DNA from: CAZMNY01 sp964567745
Lineage (GTDB): Bacteria; Planctomycetota; Planctomycetia; Pirellulales; Pirellulaceae
Reading direction: 5' to 3'
Assembly: GCA_964567745.1 (NCBI GenBank)
Contig: CAZMNY010000023.1
Location: 1-64,000 of the forward strand
Length of the DNA: 64,000 nucleotides
The position numbers were made by a program, and so were the translations under genes. The notes beneath the pieces are model-generated. The model ran no database searches, was not told the origin of the DNA, and worked only from the letters and a program-made list of their open reading frames with translations. Positions 8,509 to 17,996 of this stretch are shown here, piece after piece (position 1 is the stretch's first letter; every line of letters begins with the position of its first letter).

Positions 8509-9915
8509 CTACGCGCCCACCGGAACCGGTTCGGCTTGGCGATCGCCCCTTGCCGTCGCATTTTCTCGGCGGGCAGCGTGTTCGGCTGCTGGCGAAAAGG
8601 TCACCGCAAAACTTAGGAAGGAGCAGACGGTGACGACCGCGCCGAGGATAAACAGGGCTGTGGGCCAATTGATCGCTTCCGATTTAAATAGAAAACCAGC
8701 AGCGACAGCGCCCGCATTTCCGCCAGCTCCAACAATTCCGGCTACGGAGCCCAAGGACTTTTTATTTACGAACGGGACGACGGAGAATGTTGCTCCCTCC
8801 GCCATCTGCACAAAGAGACTGAATACGATCATGGTGGGAATCGCCAACAGCAAGACCCTAGTCTGAGAGAACGCCATCAACGCCAGGCCTTCGCAGAACA
8901 GGACGATAAAGAGCCACTTGACGCGGCCGGCCAATCCCCACCGCTGACCAAATTTGTCCCCGAACATTCCGCCCACGGTTCGAGCAAAGACGTTCATCAA
9001 ACCGAACGTGCCCGCAAACAGACCGGCGAGACCAACTGCCTCGATCGCGTCCATGTTTTGGAAGTACTCGAAGTAATCGACAAAGTAGAGGGCCGCCACG
9101 TTGTTCATGGTCAGCTCGATGCCGAAACACGCCGCGTAGACCAGAAACAACACCCACACGCGGTGGTCTTTCGCCGCTGCCAGAAATGAGCCTCCGGGCG
9201 AACCTGCGTCGTCAAGTTTGCCCGCTGCGCGAAGCTCACTGAAGTTCCCTTCCGGCGAATCCTGAGTGAGAAAGTAATAGGCCACTCCAGTCAAGGCACA
9301 AACCATTCCCGCGGCGATCATTGAAAGTCGCCAGCCCATGGCCTCAGGCGAGATGCCGAAGAAGTCCAATCCCCATTCCCCGGCGAAGCCGACAAGTCCG
9401 ACAAACAGGGCGAAAAACAACGGCATGACCAACTGGGCCACGCCGCCGCCCAGGTTGCCCCAACCCGCGCTCGTCGCATTGGCCGTACCGACACAATTCG
9501 AGGCGAACATGAGCGACGTGTGATACTGCGTAATCACAAACGCAGCGCCAATCGCTCCGATGAGGATTCGAAACACAAGAAACGTCTCGTAGTCCTGAGC
9601 CAAACTGATCCCGAGCACCGGCAACGAACCTAAGAGCAACAACCAGGTGTAGGCCAGCCGAGGACCGATTCGGTCGCAGAGCCAGCCGATAAACAGTCGA
9701 GCCACGACGGTCGCAGCAACCGATCCGATGATACACCAGCCGATTTGCTGCTTCGTGAGACCCATTTCTGCTCGCACGACAGTCATGAGCGGGGCGATCC
9801 CAAACCATGCGAAAAAGCAGAGGAAGAAGGCAAGCCACGACATGTGAAAGGCTCGCATCTGCGGCGTGCCCAGGTCGAACAAACGAATCTTGGTTGCCTT
9901 GCCTCGGATATCCAT
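8509..9915 (-). CDS. narK: Nitrate/nitrite transporter, NarK family (MFS)
   Basis: A 468-residue major facilitator with about 12 hydrophobic helices. Two Gly-rich nitrate signature segments are visible: GWGNLGGGVAQL in the first half and GAGGNAGAVAAG in the second, typical of NarK/NasA nitrate-nitrite porters. It should import nitrate, or exchange it for nitrite, for the reductases encoded downstream. The reading frame extends to a GTG at 9942, but the ATG at 9915 is preceded by AAGGTG nine bases upstream and gives a more usual N-terminus (MDIRGKATKIRLF). It is the first gene of the minus-strand nitrate operon, and the operon promoter should lie in 9916-10400. Confidence 0.88.
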   Translation of the reverse strand: MDIRGKATKIRLFDLGTPQMRAFHMSWLAFFLCFFAWFGIAPLMTVVRAEMGLTKQQIGWCIIGSVAATVVARLFIGWLCDRIGPRLAYTWLLLLGSLPVLGISLAQDYETFLVFRILIGAIGAAFVITQYHTSLMFASNCVGTANATSAGWGNLGGGVAQLVMPLFFALFVGLVGFAGEWGLDFFGISPEAMGWRLSMIAAGMVCALTGVAYYFLTQDSPEGNFSELRAAGKLDDAGSPGGSFLAAAKDHRVWVLFLVYAACFGIELTMNNVAALYFVDYFEYFQNMDAIEAVGLAGLFAGTFGLMNVFARTVGGMFGDKFGQRWGLAGRVKWLFIVLFCEGLALMAFSQTRVLLLAIPTMIVFSLFVQMAEGATFSVVPFVNKKSLGSVAGIVGAGGNAGAVAAGFLFKSEAINWPTALFILGAVVTVCSFLSFAVTFSPAAEHAARRENATARGDRQAEPVPVGA

Positions 9916-10400
9916 TGACGAAAACACCTTAACGAAAATCACTGCTAATCAAACCGGCACTCATTGCCGCATGAACGGTCAAGGCCACGAGCGCCTCGAG
10001 TTCAAAAGCCTCCTTCGATGCAGCGCGAGTGCCACGTCGCGCGAATTCAAAGATTTCTTCGGGTTTCCGAAGTTGCGAGGTCGTTATGGAACGCTCGCGA
10101 GGCGAGCATGCGCGAAAACGTTGCACCGCTGTGCCTGATTTCGAGGCATTGATTTTCGCGACTTGGCTTCGAGAGATTTATTTCTCCATCGCAAACCTAG
10201 CAACCGTCCAAACTTACGCGGGCGTTTTTGGATTTGTCGCGAGACGGTCCTTCGCGAGAGGAATGCAATTTTCACTTGAGACCTAACGAGGAACAAAACT
10301 GCGCAAGGATTTCGCAAGCAGCGAGGCGGGCAAGTTTTGCTTGCATGGCCTGCCCTTCGAATTAAAGCGCGACGTAGGACACAACAGAGAAGACGGACGC
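9916..10400. promoter_or_regulatory. Divergent intergenic region between the nitrate operon and a response regulator
   Basis: About 485 bp without a credible gene. It must hold the promoter of the nitrate operon (leftward) and that of the FixJ-like regulator (rightward). A small inverted repeat GCAAG-ttttg-CTTGC lies at 10330-10344, inside a wider GGGCA/TGCCC pair ending near 10355, and could be an operator or a leader hairpin for the regulator. I see no convincing sigma-54 promoter: a GGCAC/TGCA pair near 10122-10136 has wrong spacing. Confidence 0.4.
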
Positions 10401-11051
10401 ATGATGCCGAGAGTGTTTGTTATTGACGACGATTGTGAGGTGCGTGATGCGCTTTGCTCAGCGATCGAGACCCGAGGATTCTCTGCGGAGGGATTTGCCT
10501 CGGCAGCTGATTTCCTGGCTCAGCATCGGCCCGACGCAACTGGCTGTCTCGTCTTGGATGTTCAGATGCCGCAGCAGTCAGGGATTGAGCTTTACGAGCA
10601 ATTGCTGAGTGAAGGCACGCGATTGCCGGTTATTTTCTTGACCGGGCAATCGGACGTGACCACTGCGGTCGAAGCCATGAAAGCTGGCGCAATCGAGTTT
10701 CTGGAGAAACCGGTCAGCCATGTAGTTCTGCTGGATCACATCGAGAAGGCGCTGAAACTAGACGCGTTATGGCGTCGTCGCGACCACGAGTTTTCGGTCG
10801 TCGAGAAGAGAATGGCGTCGTTGACGTCGCGAGAATCCGAGACACTCGACTTGGTCCTCGCCGGCGAGTCGAACAAATCGATGGCGTCTCGGCTGTTCAT
10901 TTCGGAACGGGCGATCGAATTGCGCCGAGCCGCAATCATGCGCAAATTAAAGGTCCGGTCACTGGCCGAGCTTCTCAATGTCTCCGTCAGTCATCGCATA
11001 CTCGCGGAGAATCGTCGTTCGGCGTCGCCTCTCCCGTTTCGGCTCGAGTAA
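10401..11051 (+). CDS. Two-component response regulator, FixJ/LuxR type
   Basis: A 216-residue regulator. The receiver domain (1-120) has the acidic pocket VIDDDCE, the phospho-acceptor Asp at about residue 53 in LVLDVQMP, the conserved Thr in FLTGQSD and the Lys in FLEKPV. A LuxR/FixJ helix-turn-helix follows (about 140-200, TSRESETLDLVLAGESNKS, then ISERAIE). Such proteins bind DNA when phosphorylated by a sensor kinase. No kinase gene is present in the window. The divergent arrangement with the nitrate operon makes control of nitrate assimilation possible but unproven. The frame starts at 10341, but the ATG at 10401 gives the standard receiver N-terminus and follows a purine-rich AGAGAAGA. 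Confidence 0.85.
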   Translation: MMPRVFVIDDDCEVRDALCSAIETRGFSAEGFASAADFLAQHRPDATGCLVLDVQMPQQSGIELYEQLLSEGTRLPVIFLTGQSDVTTAVEAMKAGAIEFLEKPVSHVVLLDHIEKALKLDALWRRRDHEFSVVEKRMASLTSRESETLDLVLAGESNKSMASRLFISERAIELRRAAIMRKLKVRSLAELLNVSVSHRILAENRRSASPLPFRLE

Positions 11052-11237
11052 CGACACGCTCTAGCGCTGAATCTCGCTCACCGAACGAGAAAGCTCGTTG
11101 GGGGCGAGTGGTCCGCGCCCATCTGGCACTGGGCTCTCGCCAACGTACAATCAGATGCGATCGGGCTTGGCCGGCTACAGCGGTTTCTTAGGGCCGCGTC
11201 GGCGACCTGCTGTGGATACCGTTGGCGAGGTGGAGCG

Positions 11238-12311
11238 TTGCACGTATTCAAGTTTATTGACGGGAGTTCACCTAAGATGCCGCCATTGGCGGTGCTCTAC
11301 GGGAGCGAATCGTTCTTGAAGCAACTTGCGGTCAAAGCAATTCGGACCTCGCTTACCGATGACGAAGAACCGCTTGAATCCTCGTTCGCCAGTGACGCGA
11401 TCTGGCGAGACGTGCGGGACGAACTGGCGACTGTTTCACTCTTCGGCGGCGGCAAGCCACGGCTCGTCGTCGTCACGGACGCCGATAAGTTCGTCACAGC
11501 GAACCGCCCCGCGCTGGAAGCGTACGCTCAGAAGCCCGCGAAGACAGGCATGCTTGTGCTGCAAGTCGAGCAGTTTCCGCGTACGACGAAACTCTACAAG
11601 GCAGTTCATGCCAAGCATGGCGCCATCGATTGCGGTGCCCCCGAGAAATCGGCGGGCCGTCGAAAAGTAGAAGACCGGACCGCCATTGTCGATTGGCTCT
11701 GCTCATGGTCGGAGAAACAACATCAAGCCAAACTGCAGAAAAAAGCGGCGGCGCTGCTGATGGATCTTCGCGGCGTGGAGTTCGGACTGCTTGACCAGGA
11801 GATAGCCAAATTGGCTCTCTTCGCCGGCGTCGGGGGTTCGATTACTCCCGCTTTGGTTGAGGAGGTGACCGGCGGTTGGAAAGGCAAGACGATTTGGGAG
11901 TTGCTCGATTTTGCTCTGGACGGAAATGTTGGCGAAGCGATGCGGCAACTCGATCGACTCCTGCTTGCCGGCGAAGCGCCTGTCGCGCTGTTCGGTCAGA
12001 TCAGTTGGTCGTTGAGGCGATTTGCCGCCGCTACCCATCTCTACGAACGCTCGCTGAGACAGGGAAACCGAATGCCGTTGCAGCAAGCACTCAGTCAAGC
12101 TGGATTTCGCGACTGGCCTCAGGGGCAACTGGCCCGCGCGGAAGAGCAACTTAAACGTCTCGGCCGAAGGCGCGGCGCGAATCTCTACCGCTGGCTGCTC
12201 GAACTCGATCTCTCGCTCAAAGGGTCGCACTCGGCGCCTTCGCGCGCTCGACTCGCACTGGAATATCTCTTCCTTCGAATTGCTGCACCGAGTTCCGCAA
12301 CTCCCGTTTGA
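11238..12311 (+). CDS. holA: DNA polymerase III delta subunit
   Basis: A 357-residue clamp-loader subunit that opens the beta sliding clamp. The family features visible are the N-terminal AAA-like fold with VLYGSESFL, the VSLFGGGKPRLVVV strand, the central helical region with LAKLALFAG, and the C-terminal helical domain ending LEYLFLRIA. Translation appears to start at TTG 11238, preceded by GAGGTGGAGCG; there is no suitable ATG in the conserved N-terminal part. It stands alone between the response regulator and a lipoprotein gene. The family assignment rests on pattern and layout, as holA is poorly conserved. Confidence 0.8.
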   Translation: MHVFKFIDGSSPKMPPLAVLYGSESFLKQLAVKAIRTSLTDDEEPLESSFASDAIWRDVRDELATVSLFGGGKPRLVVVTDADKFVTANRPALEAYAQKPAKTGMLVLQVEQFPRTTKLYKAVHAKHGAIDCGAPEKSAGRRKVEDRTAIVDWLCSWSEKQHQAKLQKKAAALLMDLRGVEFGLLDQEIAKLALFAGVGGSITPALVEEVTGGWKGKTIWELLDFALDGNVGEAMRQLDRLLLAGEAPVALFGQISWSLRRFAAATHLYERSLRQGNRMPLQQALSQAGFRDWPQGQLARAEEQLKRLGRRRGANLYRWLLELDLSLKGSHSAPSRARLALEYLFLRIAAPSSATPV

Positions 12312-12537
12312 CGGTTTCAAACTCGCAGGTCGTCTTGAGCGAGCGCGAGGATCGAACGACTTGACAGCATCGCTAGCGTCGCAGTCTGTATTGGGGTGAC
12401 GCGACTTACGCCGAGTGAGAGGCGAATGGCGGCTGATTCGAGTAATCTGCACGACTCGACTTGCCCCGCCCGCGTCGATGCCTTACTATCCCGCCCGCCA
12501 ATTCGCTCGGTTTCGCTTGAAGGTTTCTTGCACAACG

Positions 12538-14184
12538 ATGAGTTTGCAAATTCCAATTCGCAGTTGCACGTTATGGGTCTTCGCGACGGCCATTCCCGTT
12601 TGTGTCTGCGGCTGCCTCTCGCCGATCACTCGCGAGCCGACTCAACACGAAATCCTTCGGGCGATGTCGGACGACGAGCCCGAGGTTCGCCGCAAGCCGC
12701 GCTCCCCAGATGACGACCGACGCGACGATGACGACCGCCGCGATGACGACCGCCGCGATGACGACCGCCGCGATGACGACCGCCGCGATTATGATTACCC
12801 TGATCGCCGCGATCTTGGTTACGACGACAACTATCGAAGGCGAAATTCGCGGCGGAGAGATAGCCGCGATACCGAGTTGGCTCGGCGTGGTGACGATCCT
12901 CGCTGGATTGATGAATGGGAAATCGATCCTGAGCACCGTCGTGAGTTTGAAGGATTGTGGCGGGAAATCGACCCTCGAGAAAGAGAGTTGCTTGTGCGCT
13001 CCTTTGCTCACGCGTTGGGAATCAAGCGTCGGCCTGCTCGGACTTCCGAATTCAATGATTCCGCCGAGGCCCGCTCCCTGCTGACGCCGCAGTCGCAGTT
13101 GCCGCTTCAAGTCGCGTTGCCGAATGTGAATACCTATCCTCCGCTCAACGTTAACCAGCTTCAGCCGAGGCTAGACGTGCAGCGCCCCTTCCCGGCAGCT
13201 GACTTCGCACCAACTCAGGTCGATCATGCTTCCAACCTTTATGTTGGCATGGAGGCGAGCGACGCCGCGACGGCTCAACGCGCCGGTCCGCCCGCTGGCA
13301 ATCGATATCAGCTGCCGGCGTCCGACCCCAGCCAGCCCGTTCAGTTTTCGAAGGCCGCCTATCGCACCGACCTCCGGCAGCTCGGCCCGCAGCAGTTTGC
13401 AACTCAACCGGAAGGGCCTGCCGACGCGAGCTCAGCAGATACGGAGATGTTAAGCGCCGGTGGCTATACGCCGGAGAGTAAGGACTGGCGCACGGCGCTG
13501 GCCCAAACAATCATGTTGTTGGAAGAGAATGTTTACAACACCCAAGCGTCGTCCCAAGATCGCGCAAAGCATCTCGAGACAGCTTTGCATTTGCTTTATG
13601 CGACCTCGGGGCAGTCGGACCAGGCGGTGGAGCCGATCTATTCGCTGGAGCCCGAAGAGCGAGAGTTTTGGCAGCACTTGATTCACTCGATGACGATCGT
13701 AATGGAAACTGAGGCGGAGCGTTCGTCGAGTTTGCGAGCTGCGGCAACGCTTCGCGAGCTGCGGGCGGCTCAGCGAATGCTGGCGAAGCTAAGCGATCTC
13801 GATGTTAAGCAAATGACCTTTTGCACCGACGTTCATGGGTTTGGGCAGTACCAAGCGTTCGACTCGGCGGAATTCAAGCCCGAGCAAAAAGTGTTGCTTT
13901 ACTTTGAGGTCGACAATTTCGTCTCGAGTAAATCGAAGAAGGGCTATGAGACTCGTCTAAAGGGCCGATACTCGATTTACAACGCCGACGGTGATCGCGT
14001 CGCCAACCGCGAATACCCATCGTCGCACGAAACTTGTCGCAACTATCGCCGCGACTACTTCGTTCGCTACATGATGTCGATACCGGCCCATCTTGAGCCT
14101 GGCCAGTACATGTTAGAATTGACCGTCGAGGATGAGATTGCCAAAAAATTCGGTCAAGGCGTCATCAGTTTTGACGTTCGATAA
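12538..14184 (+). CDS. Lipoprotein with Asp-Arg repeat region, function unknown
   Basis: A 548-residue predicted lipoprotein. The start at 12538 gives a signal peptide with a Cys-rich lipobox (VCVCGC, about residues 20-25), whereas the longer frame to 12415 would bury it. Residues 58-90 are a charged low-complexity run built from DDDRR units, coded by 15-bp tandem repeats. A basic-acidic region (RRRNSRRRDSRD) follows, then a long Pro/Gln-rich linker. The C-terminal 200 residues look globular, with helices and a beta-rich end (YFEVDNFVSSKS, then YEVRL-like strands) that recurs in planctomycete hypothetical proteins as far as I can judge. It may span from the outer membrane to the cell surface. 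No catalytic motif is seen. Confidence 0.65.
   Translation: MSLQIPIRSCTLWVFATAIPVCVCGCLSPITREPTQHEILRAMSDDEPEVRRKPRSPDDDRRDDDDRRDDDRRDDDRRDDDRRDYDYPDRRDLGYDDNYRRRNSRRRDSRDTELARRGDDPRWIDEWEIDPEHRREFEGLWREIDPRERELLVRSFAHALGIKRRPARTSEFNDSAEARSLLTPQSQLPLQVALPNVNTYPPLNVNQLQPRLDVQRPFPAADFAPTQVDHASNLYVGMEASDAATAQRAGPPAGNRYQLPASDPSQPVQFSKAAYRTDLRQLGPQQFATQPEGPADASSADTEMLSAGGYTPESKDWRTALAQTIMLLEENVYNTQASSQDRAKHLETALHLLYATSGQSDQAVEPIYSLEPEEREFWQHLIHSMTIVMETEAERSSSLRAAATLRELRAAQRMLAKLSDLDVKQMTFCTDVHGFGQYQAFDSAEFKPEQKVLLYFEVDNFVSSKSKKGYETRLKGRYSIYNADGDRVANREYPSSHETCRNYRRDYFVRYMMSIPAHLEPGQYMLELTVEDEIAKKFGQGVISFDVR
12727..12786 (+). repeat. 15-bp coding tandem repeat, four copies
   Basis: Four perfect copies of GATGACGACCGCCGC lie head to tail in the reading frame, each coding for DDDRR (as DDRRD units). 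A degenerate 18-bp copy (12709-12726) precedes them and GATTATGATTACC follows. The unit length is a multiple of three, so copy-number change would keep the frame. Confidence 0.95.
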
Positions 14185-14261
14185 GGGATACGAGTCTCGT
14201 TGACTCGGCGCGATCGTTAGTGGTGCGACTGCCGAGGAACGACAAGCATCGACGGATCCCT

Positions 14262-15389
14262 ATGCATTACGAATTGATTGTGCTGGGAAGCGGCGGCGTC
14301 GGCAGCGCGGTGATGTCCGAAGCGGCGCGACGCGGTCTGAGCGTACTGGGTGTGGATCGCTTTCCGGCGGCCCATGATCGCGGCAGTTCCCATGGCCAGA
14401 CTCGGATCATCCGCCAAGCTTACTTCGAACATCCCGACTATGTTCCTCTGTTGTTAAGATGTTATTCGCTCTGGTCGGAACTCGAAAAGCGAGTCGACAG
14501 AAAGCTCTTCTACCAGGTCGGATTGCTCGAGGCGGGACCCGCTGACGGCGTTGTCGCTCCGGGCGTTCTCAAGGCCGACGCCCAACATCAACTCGGAGTC
14601 GAAACACTCACGGCAGCCGAGGCGACTCGAAAGTTCCCCGCCTTCCGACTCGACCCGGACTGGCTTGTCGTGTTTGAGAGGCAGGCTGGATATCTACTCG
14701 TTGAAGAGTGTGTGCGAGCCAACATTGCCGAGGCGATTAAACGGGGAGCGGAACATCATGTCGGAGCGGATGTTCGTCGCTGGCTGCCGTGCGAACGGGG
14801 ATACCGAATCGAAACTGGTTCCGACGACCTTACTTGTGATCGACTCATCATCACGGCCGGCGCTTGGGCTTCGAGTTTGCTTGGCGACATCGACGTCAAA
14901 TTGCGAGTGCTGCGAAAACACTTGCACTGGTTCAAAGCGAATGAGAAGCGATACCAATCACCAGGCTGCCCCGCCTTCTTCTTTGAGTCGGCCGAGGGAT
15001 ATTTTTACGGCTTCCCGGCGTGCGATGAAAACGGAATCAAGGTCGCTGAGCATTCAGGCGGTGTGGAGATCGACGACCCACTGAACGATGAGCGATTGCT
15101 CGACGTTGAAGACGCGTCGCGAGTCGAGTCGTTTGCGCGTGAGCGATTGTTGGAGGGGGATTGCGAGCGAACCGAGCACGCGGTTTGCTTTTATACATCG
15201 ACGGCCGACGACCACTTTATTGTCGACCGCCACCCCCAGTATTCAGGCGTGTCGTTTGCGGCTGGGCTGAGCGGGCACGGGTTCAAGTTTGCTCCAGTGC
15301 TCGCCGAAGCACTGGTCGACTTGGCGCTCGATGGAGGCACCGAGTTGCCGATCGGATTTCTCTCGGCCGACCGACCTGGCCTGAGGTAG
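14262..15389 (+). CDS. solA: FAD-dependent oxidase, sarcosine oxidase/N-methyltryptophan oxidase type
   Basis: A 375-residue flavoenzyme. The N-terminal Rossmann motif is VLGSGGVGSAV, followed by GVDRFPAAHDRGSSHG, the pattern of monomeric sarcosine oxidase and N-methyl-L-tryptophan oxidase. Near the C-terminus CFYTSTADDHFIVDRHP carries the Cys that forms the covalent flavin bond in this family. It should oxidise an N-methyl amino acid to the amine plus formaldehyde and hydrogen peroxide. The substrate cannot be told from sequence, so the symbol is only indicative. The ATG at 14262 is chosen over 14220 because it directly precedes the Rossmann strand. It stands alone and converges on the repeat protein gene at 15549. 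Confidence 0.8.
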   Translation: MHYELIVLGSGGVGSAVMSEAARRGLSVLGVDRFPAAHDRGSSHGQTRIIRQAYFEHPDYVPLLLRCYSLWSELEKRVDRKLFYQVGLLEAGPADGVVAPGVLKADAQHQLGVETLTAAEATRKFPAFRLDPDWLVVFERQAGYLLVEECVRANIAEAIKRGAEHHVGADVRRWLPCERGYRIETGSDDLTCDRLIITAGAWASSLLGDIDVKLRVLRKHLHWFKANEKRYQSPGCPAFFFESAEGYFYGFPACDENGIKVAEHSGGVEIDDPLNDERLLDVEDASRVESFARERLLEGDCERTEHAVCFYTSTADDHFIVDRHPQYSGVSFAAGLSGHGFKFAPVLAEALVDLALDGGTELPIGFLSADRPGLR

Positions 15390-15460
15390 CCTGTCTCTTT
15401 TCGGGCTCGCGACTGAAAGTCGAAACTCTAGCGAAACTGGGCGGCTCGCCAGAGCAAACC

Positions 15461-15514
15461 GAGACGCGTTTCTCCTTCTTCGCGGTCTCCGCGTCTCAGC
15501 GTGCGCCCTTTTTT
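15461..15514 (+). terminator. Possible terminator between convergent genes
   Basis: GAGACGCG (15461-15468) pairs perfectly with CGCGTCTC (15490-15497), and an inner GCGG/CCGC pair is also possible. A run of six T follows eleven bases later. The distance to the T-run weakens the call, but the place, just after the flavoenzyme stop and facing a converging gene, fits. Confidence 0.4.
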
Positions 15515-15548
15515 GGCCCACCGCGTACGTCTCAATCACCTAGACCTG

Positions 15549-17795
15549 CTACCAAGTCGACGAGAGGAATCGACGCTTGTTGGGCACGGTGGGCGGAATC
15601 GCGTTTGGATTGATCGGCTCGAGGCCGAGGTAGTGGCTGAGGTCATCGTCGGTGACGGATTGCCCGAAGATATCGTCCGCAGCCGCGATCGCGCGGTTCT
15701 CGTATTGGCCCGCCGTTGCGGCGCCCAGCAATTCGTAGAGCCAGGCTTCCGTCGGATCGAGCAAGCCGTTGCCATTGTCATCGCCGCTCACAAACGCCGG
15801 CGTCAAGTCGTCTGACGAATCTGACGGCGTTCCGGCGTCGTCAACGAGACTCACGTTGTGCAGTGGTTGGTTGCCTGGATTTGTCACGACAAAGAGCCAC
15901 GTGACGGGTTGTCCGACGGGGATGGACGGGCCGGTTCCGGCATCTGCGTCCTCACCGTTAGTCGACTTTTCCAAGTGGATGACGGTGACGACACCGAAAT
16001 AGTGGCTGGGATCAATATCGGTCACGTCGGGCGTGTCAGGAATGTTCGCGCCCGATTCGAAAACAGGATTGGCGACGACAGTTCCGCTACACGCGTGTTG
16101 TCCCGTTTGCGCCTGACTCAGCGCGGTGTACGTCCATGTTTCATTCGTGTCGAGCAATCCGTCTCCGTCGGTGTCTCCGTCGACAAACGTCACATTTAGG
16201 TTTTCGTCGTCGGTCACCTGAACATCGCCGAGGGCCACGTTGCCGGTGTTGGTGACGACGTAGGTTAAGTTGACTGCGCCGCCGAGTTCGATCAAGGGAC
16301 CAGTCGGGTCGTCGGCATCTTCACCGTTGGTCGATTTTTCGATGTTGATCCCGGCGGTCACGCCGAAGTGCCGGCTGGGGTCGACATCGCTGACGTCAGC
16401 CACTCCGCCGATATCGACTCCCGTCGCGGAGACTGGATTGGCTTGCACTGTTCCCAGATTGACATAGGCACCTTCAACGGCCACGGCGCTGGCTTGATAA
16501 CGCCACGTTTCATTGACGTCTAGCAGGCCGTCGCCGTCTGTGTCGCCATCGACGAAAACGGGGTTGAAATCGTCGGTCGTGTTTCCTGGCGTGCCGTTGT
16601 CATCGGTCACGACAACGGCGCCGAGCGACGTGTTTCCGGTGTTGTTGACCAGGTATTCAAAGGCGGCGTTGCCGCCGCCCGCGATCAGCGGACCGTCTCC
16701 GGTATCCGCATCGGCTCCGTTAGTCGACTTTTCGATATCGATCCCGGCTGCGGCCAGCGTGTTGGGGAAATTGGCCGCGATCACCGTCGGGCCTCGCGAC
16801 GCGATGATATCGATTTGACCGTCCATGGCGGTCGCGGACGAGACGATTTCCAATTGGATGGCGCCGACGTGGGTGACATCGCCACCGCTTCCGGCGCCGG
16901 TGACAAATGCCGACCAGGGAACGAAAACTTCGCCCGTCGGCAGCCCGCCTGTATTCGGCAGTTGGATGGTGGCTTCGGACCAGTTGCCCGAGTTCGAATA
17001 GACGCGCAGTGAGGCCGTCTCGTTCGACTTGTCGACTCCCATGCGAATCAGCAGGCCTCGCATCGTACCGCCGTTGGTCAAGTCAATTCCGTCCGACAAC
17101 AGAGCGGAAGTGGAAAGGGTGTCGGGGTCCGCGTCGCCGTCCCATGTAATCACGTAACGCGCCGAAGTCGACGATCCTGGATTCATGTCGAACACGCCGG
17201 GAAGAAACGCGGCGTTCGATGTGACTGTCGTGATTCCGGTCGTCGAAGTCACGTCGACGAAGACGTCGCGGCTGCCGCCAAGGGCACCTGAGTCGACGAC
17301 CGAAGCGGAGACGGGATCACCGGCACCGGGAGCGACTGCGGTCAGCGTTTGTTGCGCGCCGCCAAATGCGTCGATGGTCGTGCCAAGCGTGCCAGCGGCT
17401 TGCTCGGGCGCGATCACGACGGTCAGCGACTGCCCAGCGGAGGTGGGCAAAATGCCGACAGGAGGTGGTGGGAGTTGAGTCAGCGTGTACGTGCCGGCTC
17501 GCAAGTTATCGAAACGGTATCCGCCGTTTGCGTCCGAGGTCAACGGAGCTCGTGTGACAGGCCCCAGATCATCGGTTCCCGTCAATGAAATTTGGATTCC
17601 GGGAATGCCGGAATCAACAGCCGAGTCATACAGGCCGTTCCCATCGATGTCGGAAAACACCGCGCCGGAGATAGCGCCGAGGTCAGCGGCCAGCAATCGT
17701 CTCTGCTCAAGGCGTTCAAAATGAAGCTTCTTACGTCGTTGGCTTTTGCCTTCTGAGGTTCGATGTCCGGAGATCCATTTCAAGAAACTTGCCAT
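15549..17795 (-). CDS. Secreted repeat protein with LEPR-XLL-type N-terminus and SdrD-B-like domain
   Basis: A 748-residue predicted surface or secreted protein. Residues 23-38 (HFERLEQRRLLAAD) fit the LEPR-XLL N-terminal motif that planctomycetes place on large exported proteins. Next comes an SdrD-B/Cna-B-like domain (SGAVFSDIDGNGLYD, then DANGGYRFDNLRAGTYTLT). A middle region of about 200 residues is followed by three related DUF11-like beta modules, each with an EKSTNG start and an acidic loop such as DGDTDGDGLLD that resembles calcium-binding loops. The C-terminus ends NKRRFLSSTW, possibly a sorting tail (uncertain). ATG at 17795 has a GAGG site. A structural or adhesive role in the cell envelope is likely, with no enzyme motif. 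Confidence 0.75.
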   Translation of the reverse strand: MASFLKWISGHRTSEGKSQRRKKLHFERLEQRRLLAADLGAISGAVFSDIDGNGLYDSAVDSGIPGIQISLTGTDDLGPVTRAPLTSDANGGYRFDNLRAGTYTLTQLPPPPVGILPTSAGQSLTVVIAPEQAAGTLGTTIDAFGGAQQTLTAVAPGAGDPVSASVVDSGALGGSRDVFVDVTSTTGITTVTSNAAFLPGVFDMNPGSSTSARYVITWDGDADPDTLSTSALLSDGIDLTNGGTMRGLLIRMGVDKSNETASLRVYSNSGNWSEATIQLPNTGGLPTGEVFVPWSAFVTGAGSGGDVTHVGAIQLEIVSSATAMDGQIDIIASRGPTVIAANFPNTLAAAGIDIEKSTNGADADTGDGPLIAGGGNAAFEYLVNNTGNTSLGAVVVTDDNGTPGNTTDDFNPVFVDGDTDGDGLLDVNETWRYQASAVAVEGAYVNLGTVQANPVSATGVDIGGVADVSDVDPSRHFGVTAGINIEKSTNGEDADDPTGPLIELGGAVNLTYVVTNTGNVALGDVQVTDDENLNVTFVDGDTDGDGLLDTNETWTYTALSQAQTGQHACSGTVVANPVFESGANIPDTPDVTDIDPSHYFGVVTVIHLEKSTNGEDADAGTGPSIPVGQPVTWLFVVTNPGNQPLHNVSLVDDAGTPSDSSDDLTPAFVSGDDNGNGLLDPTEAWLYELLGAATAGQYENRAIAAADDIFGQSVTDDDLSHYLGLEPINPNAIPPTVPNKRRFLSSTW
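15600..16750 (-). repeat. Three tandem protein modules of about 120-130 residues
   Basis: Each module, about 365-395 bp, starts with IEKSTNG (at roughly 16740, 16345 and 15970 on the minus strand), continues with a VTNTGN-type strand and a VTDD motif, and has an acidic loop D-G-D-T-D-G-D-G-L-L-D or its variant in the last copy (SGDDNGNGLLD). The copies have diverged, so the duplication is old. Approximate borders only. Confidence 0.75.
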
Positions 17796-17996
17796 CGCAA
17801 AACCTCGGCCAAAAGCGATATGAATTCATCGGTGCGATGCGGGTTTACGCACCTAGATGAAATTCGTATCGGCGTACGTTGAGCCGGAACTTTGCTCGTA
17901 ACCCCTACAATCGCGCCCGAAAAAGGGAAGGCTCCCCTTTTCTTCGGCAAGCTGGGGAGAGTGGGCTGAGGCTGCGGGCGCGAGGTCTGCGCTGTT

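Noticed and set aside
10122..10136. Sigma-54-like GGCAC...TGCA pair on the minus strand upstream of the nitrate operon
   Set aside because: The GG and GC elements are one base too close for a -24/-12 promoter, and the flanks do not fit.
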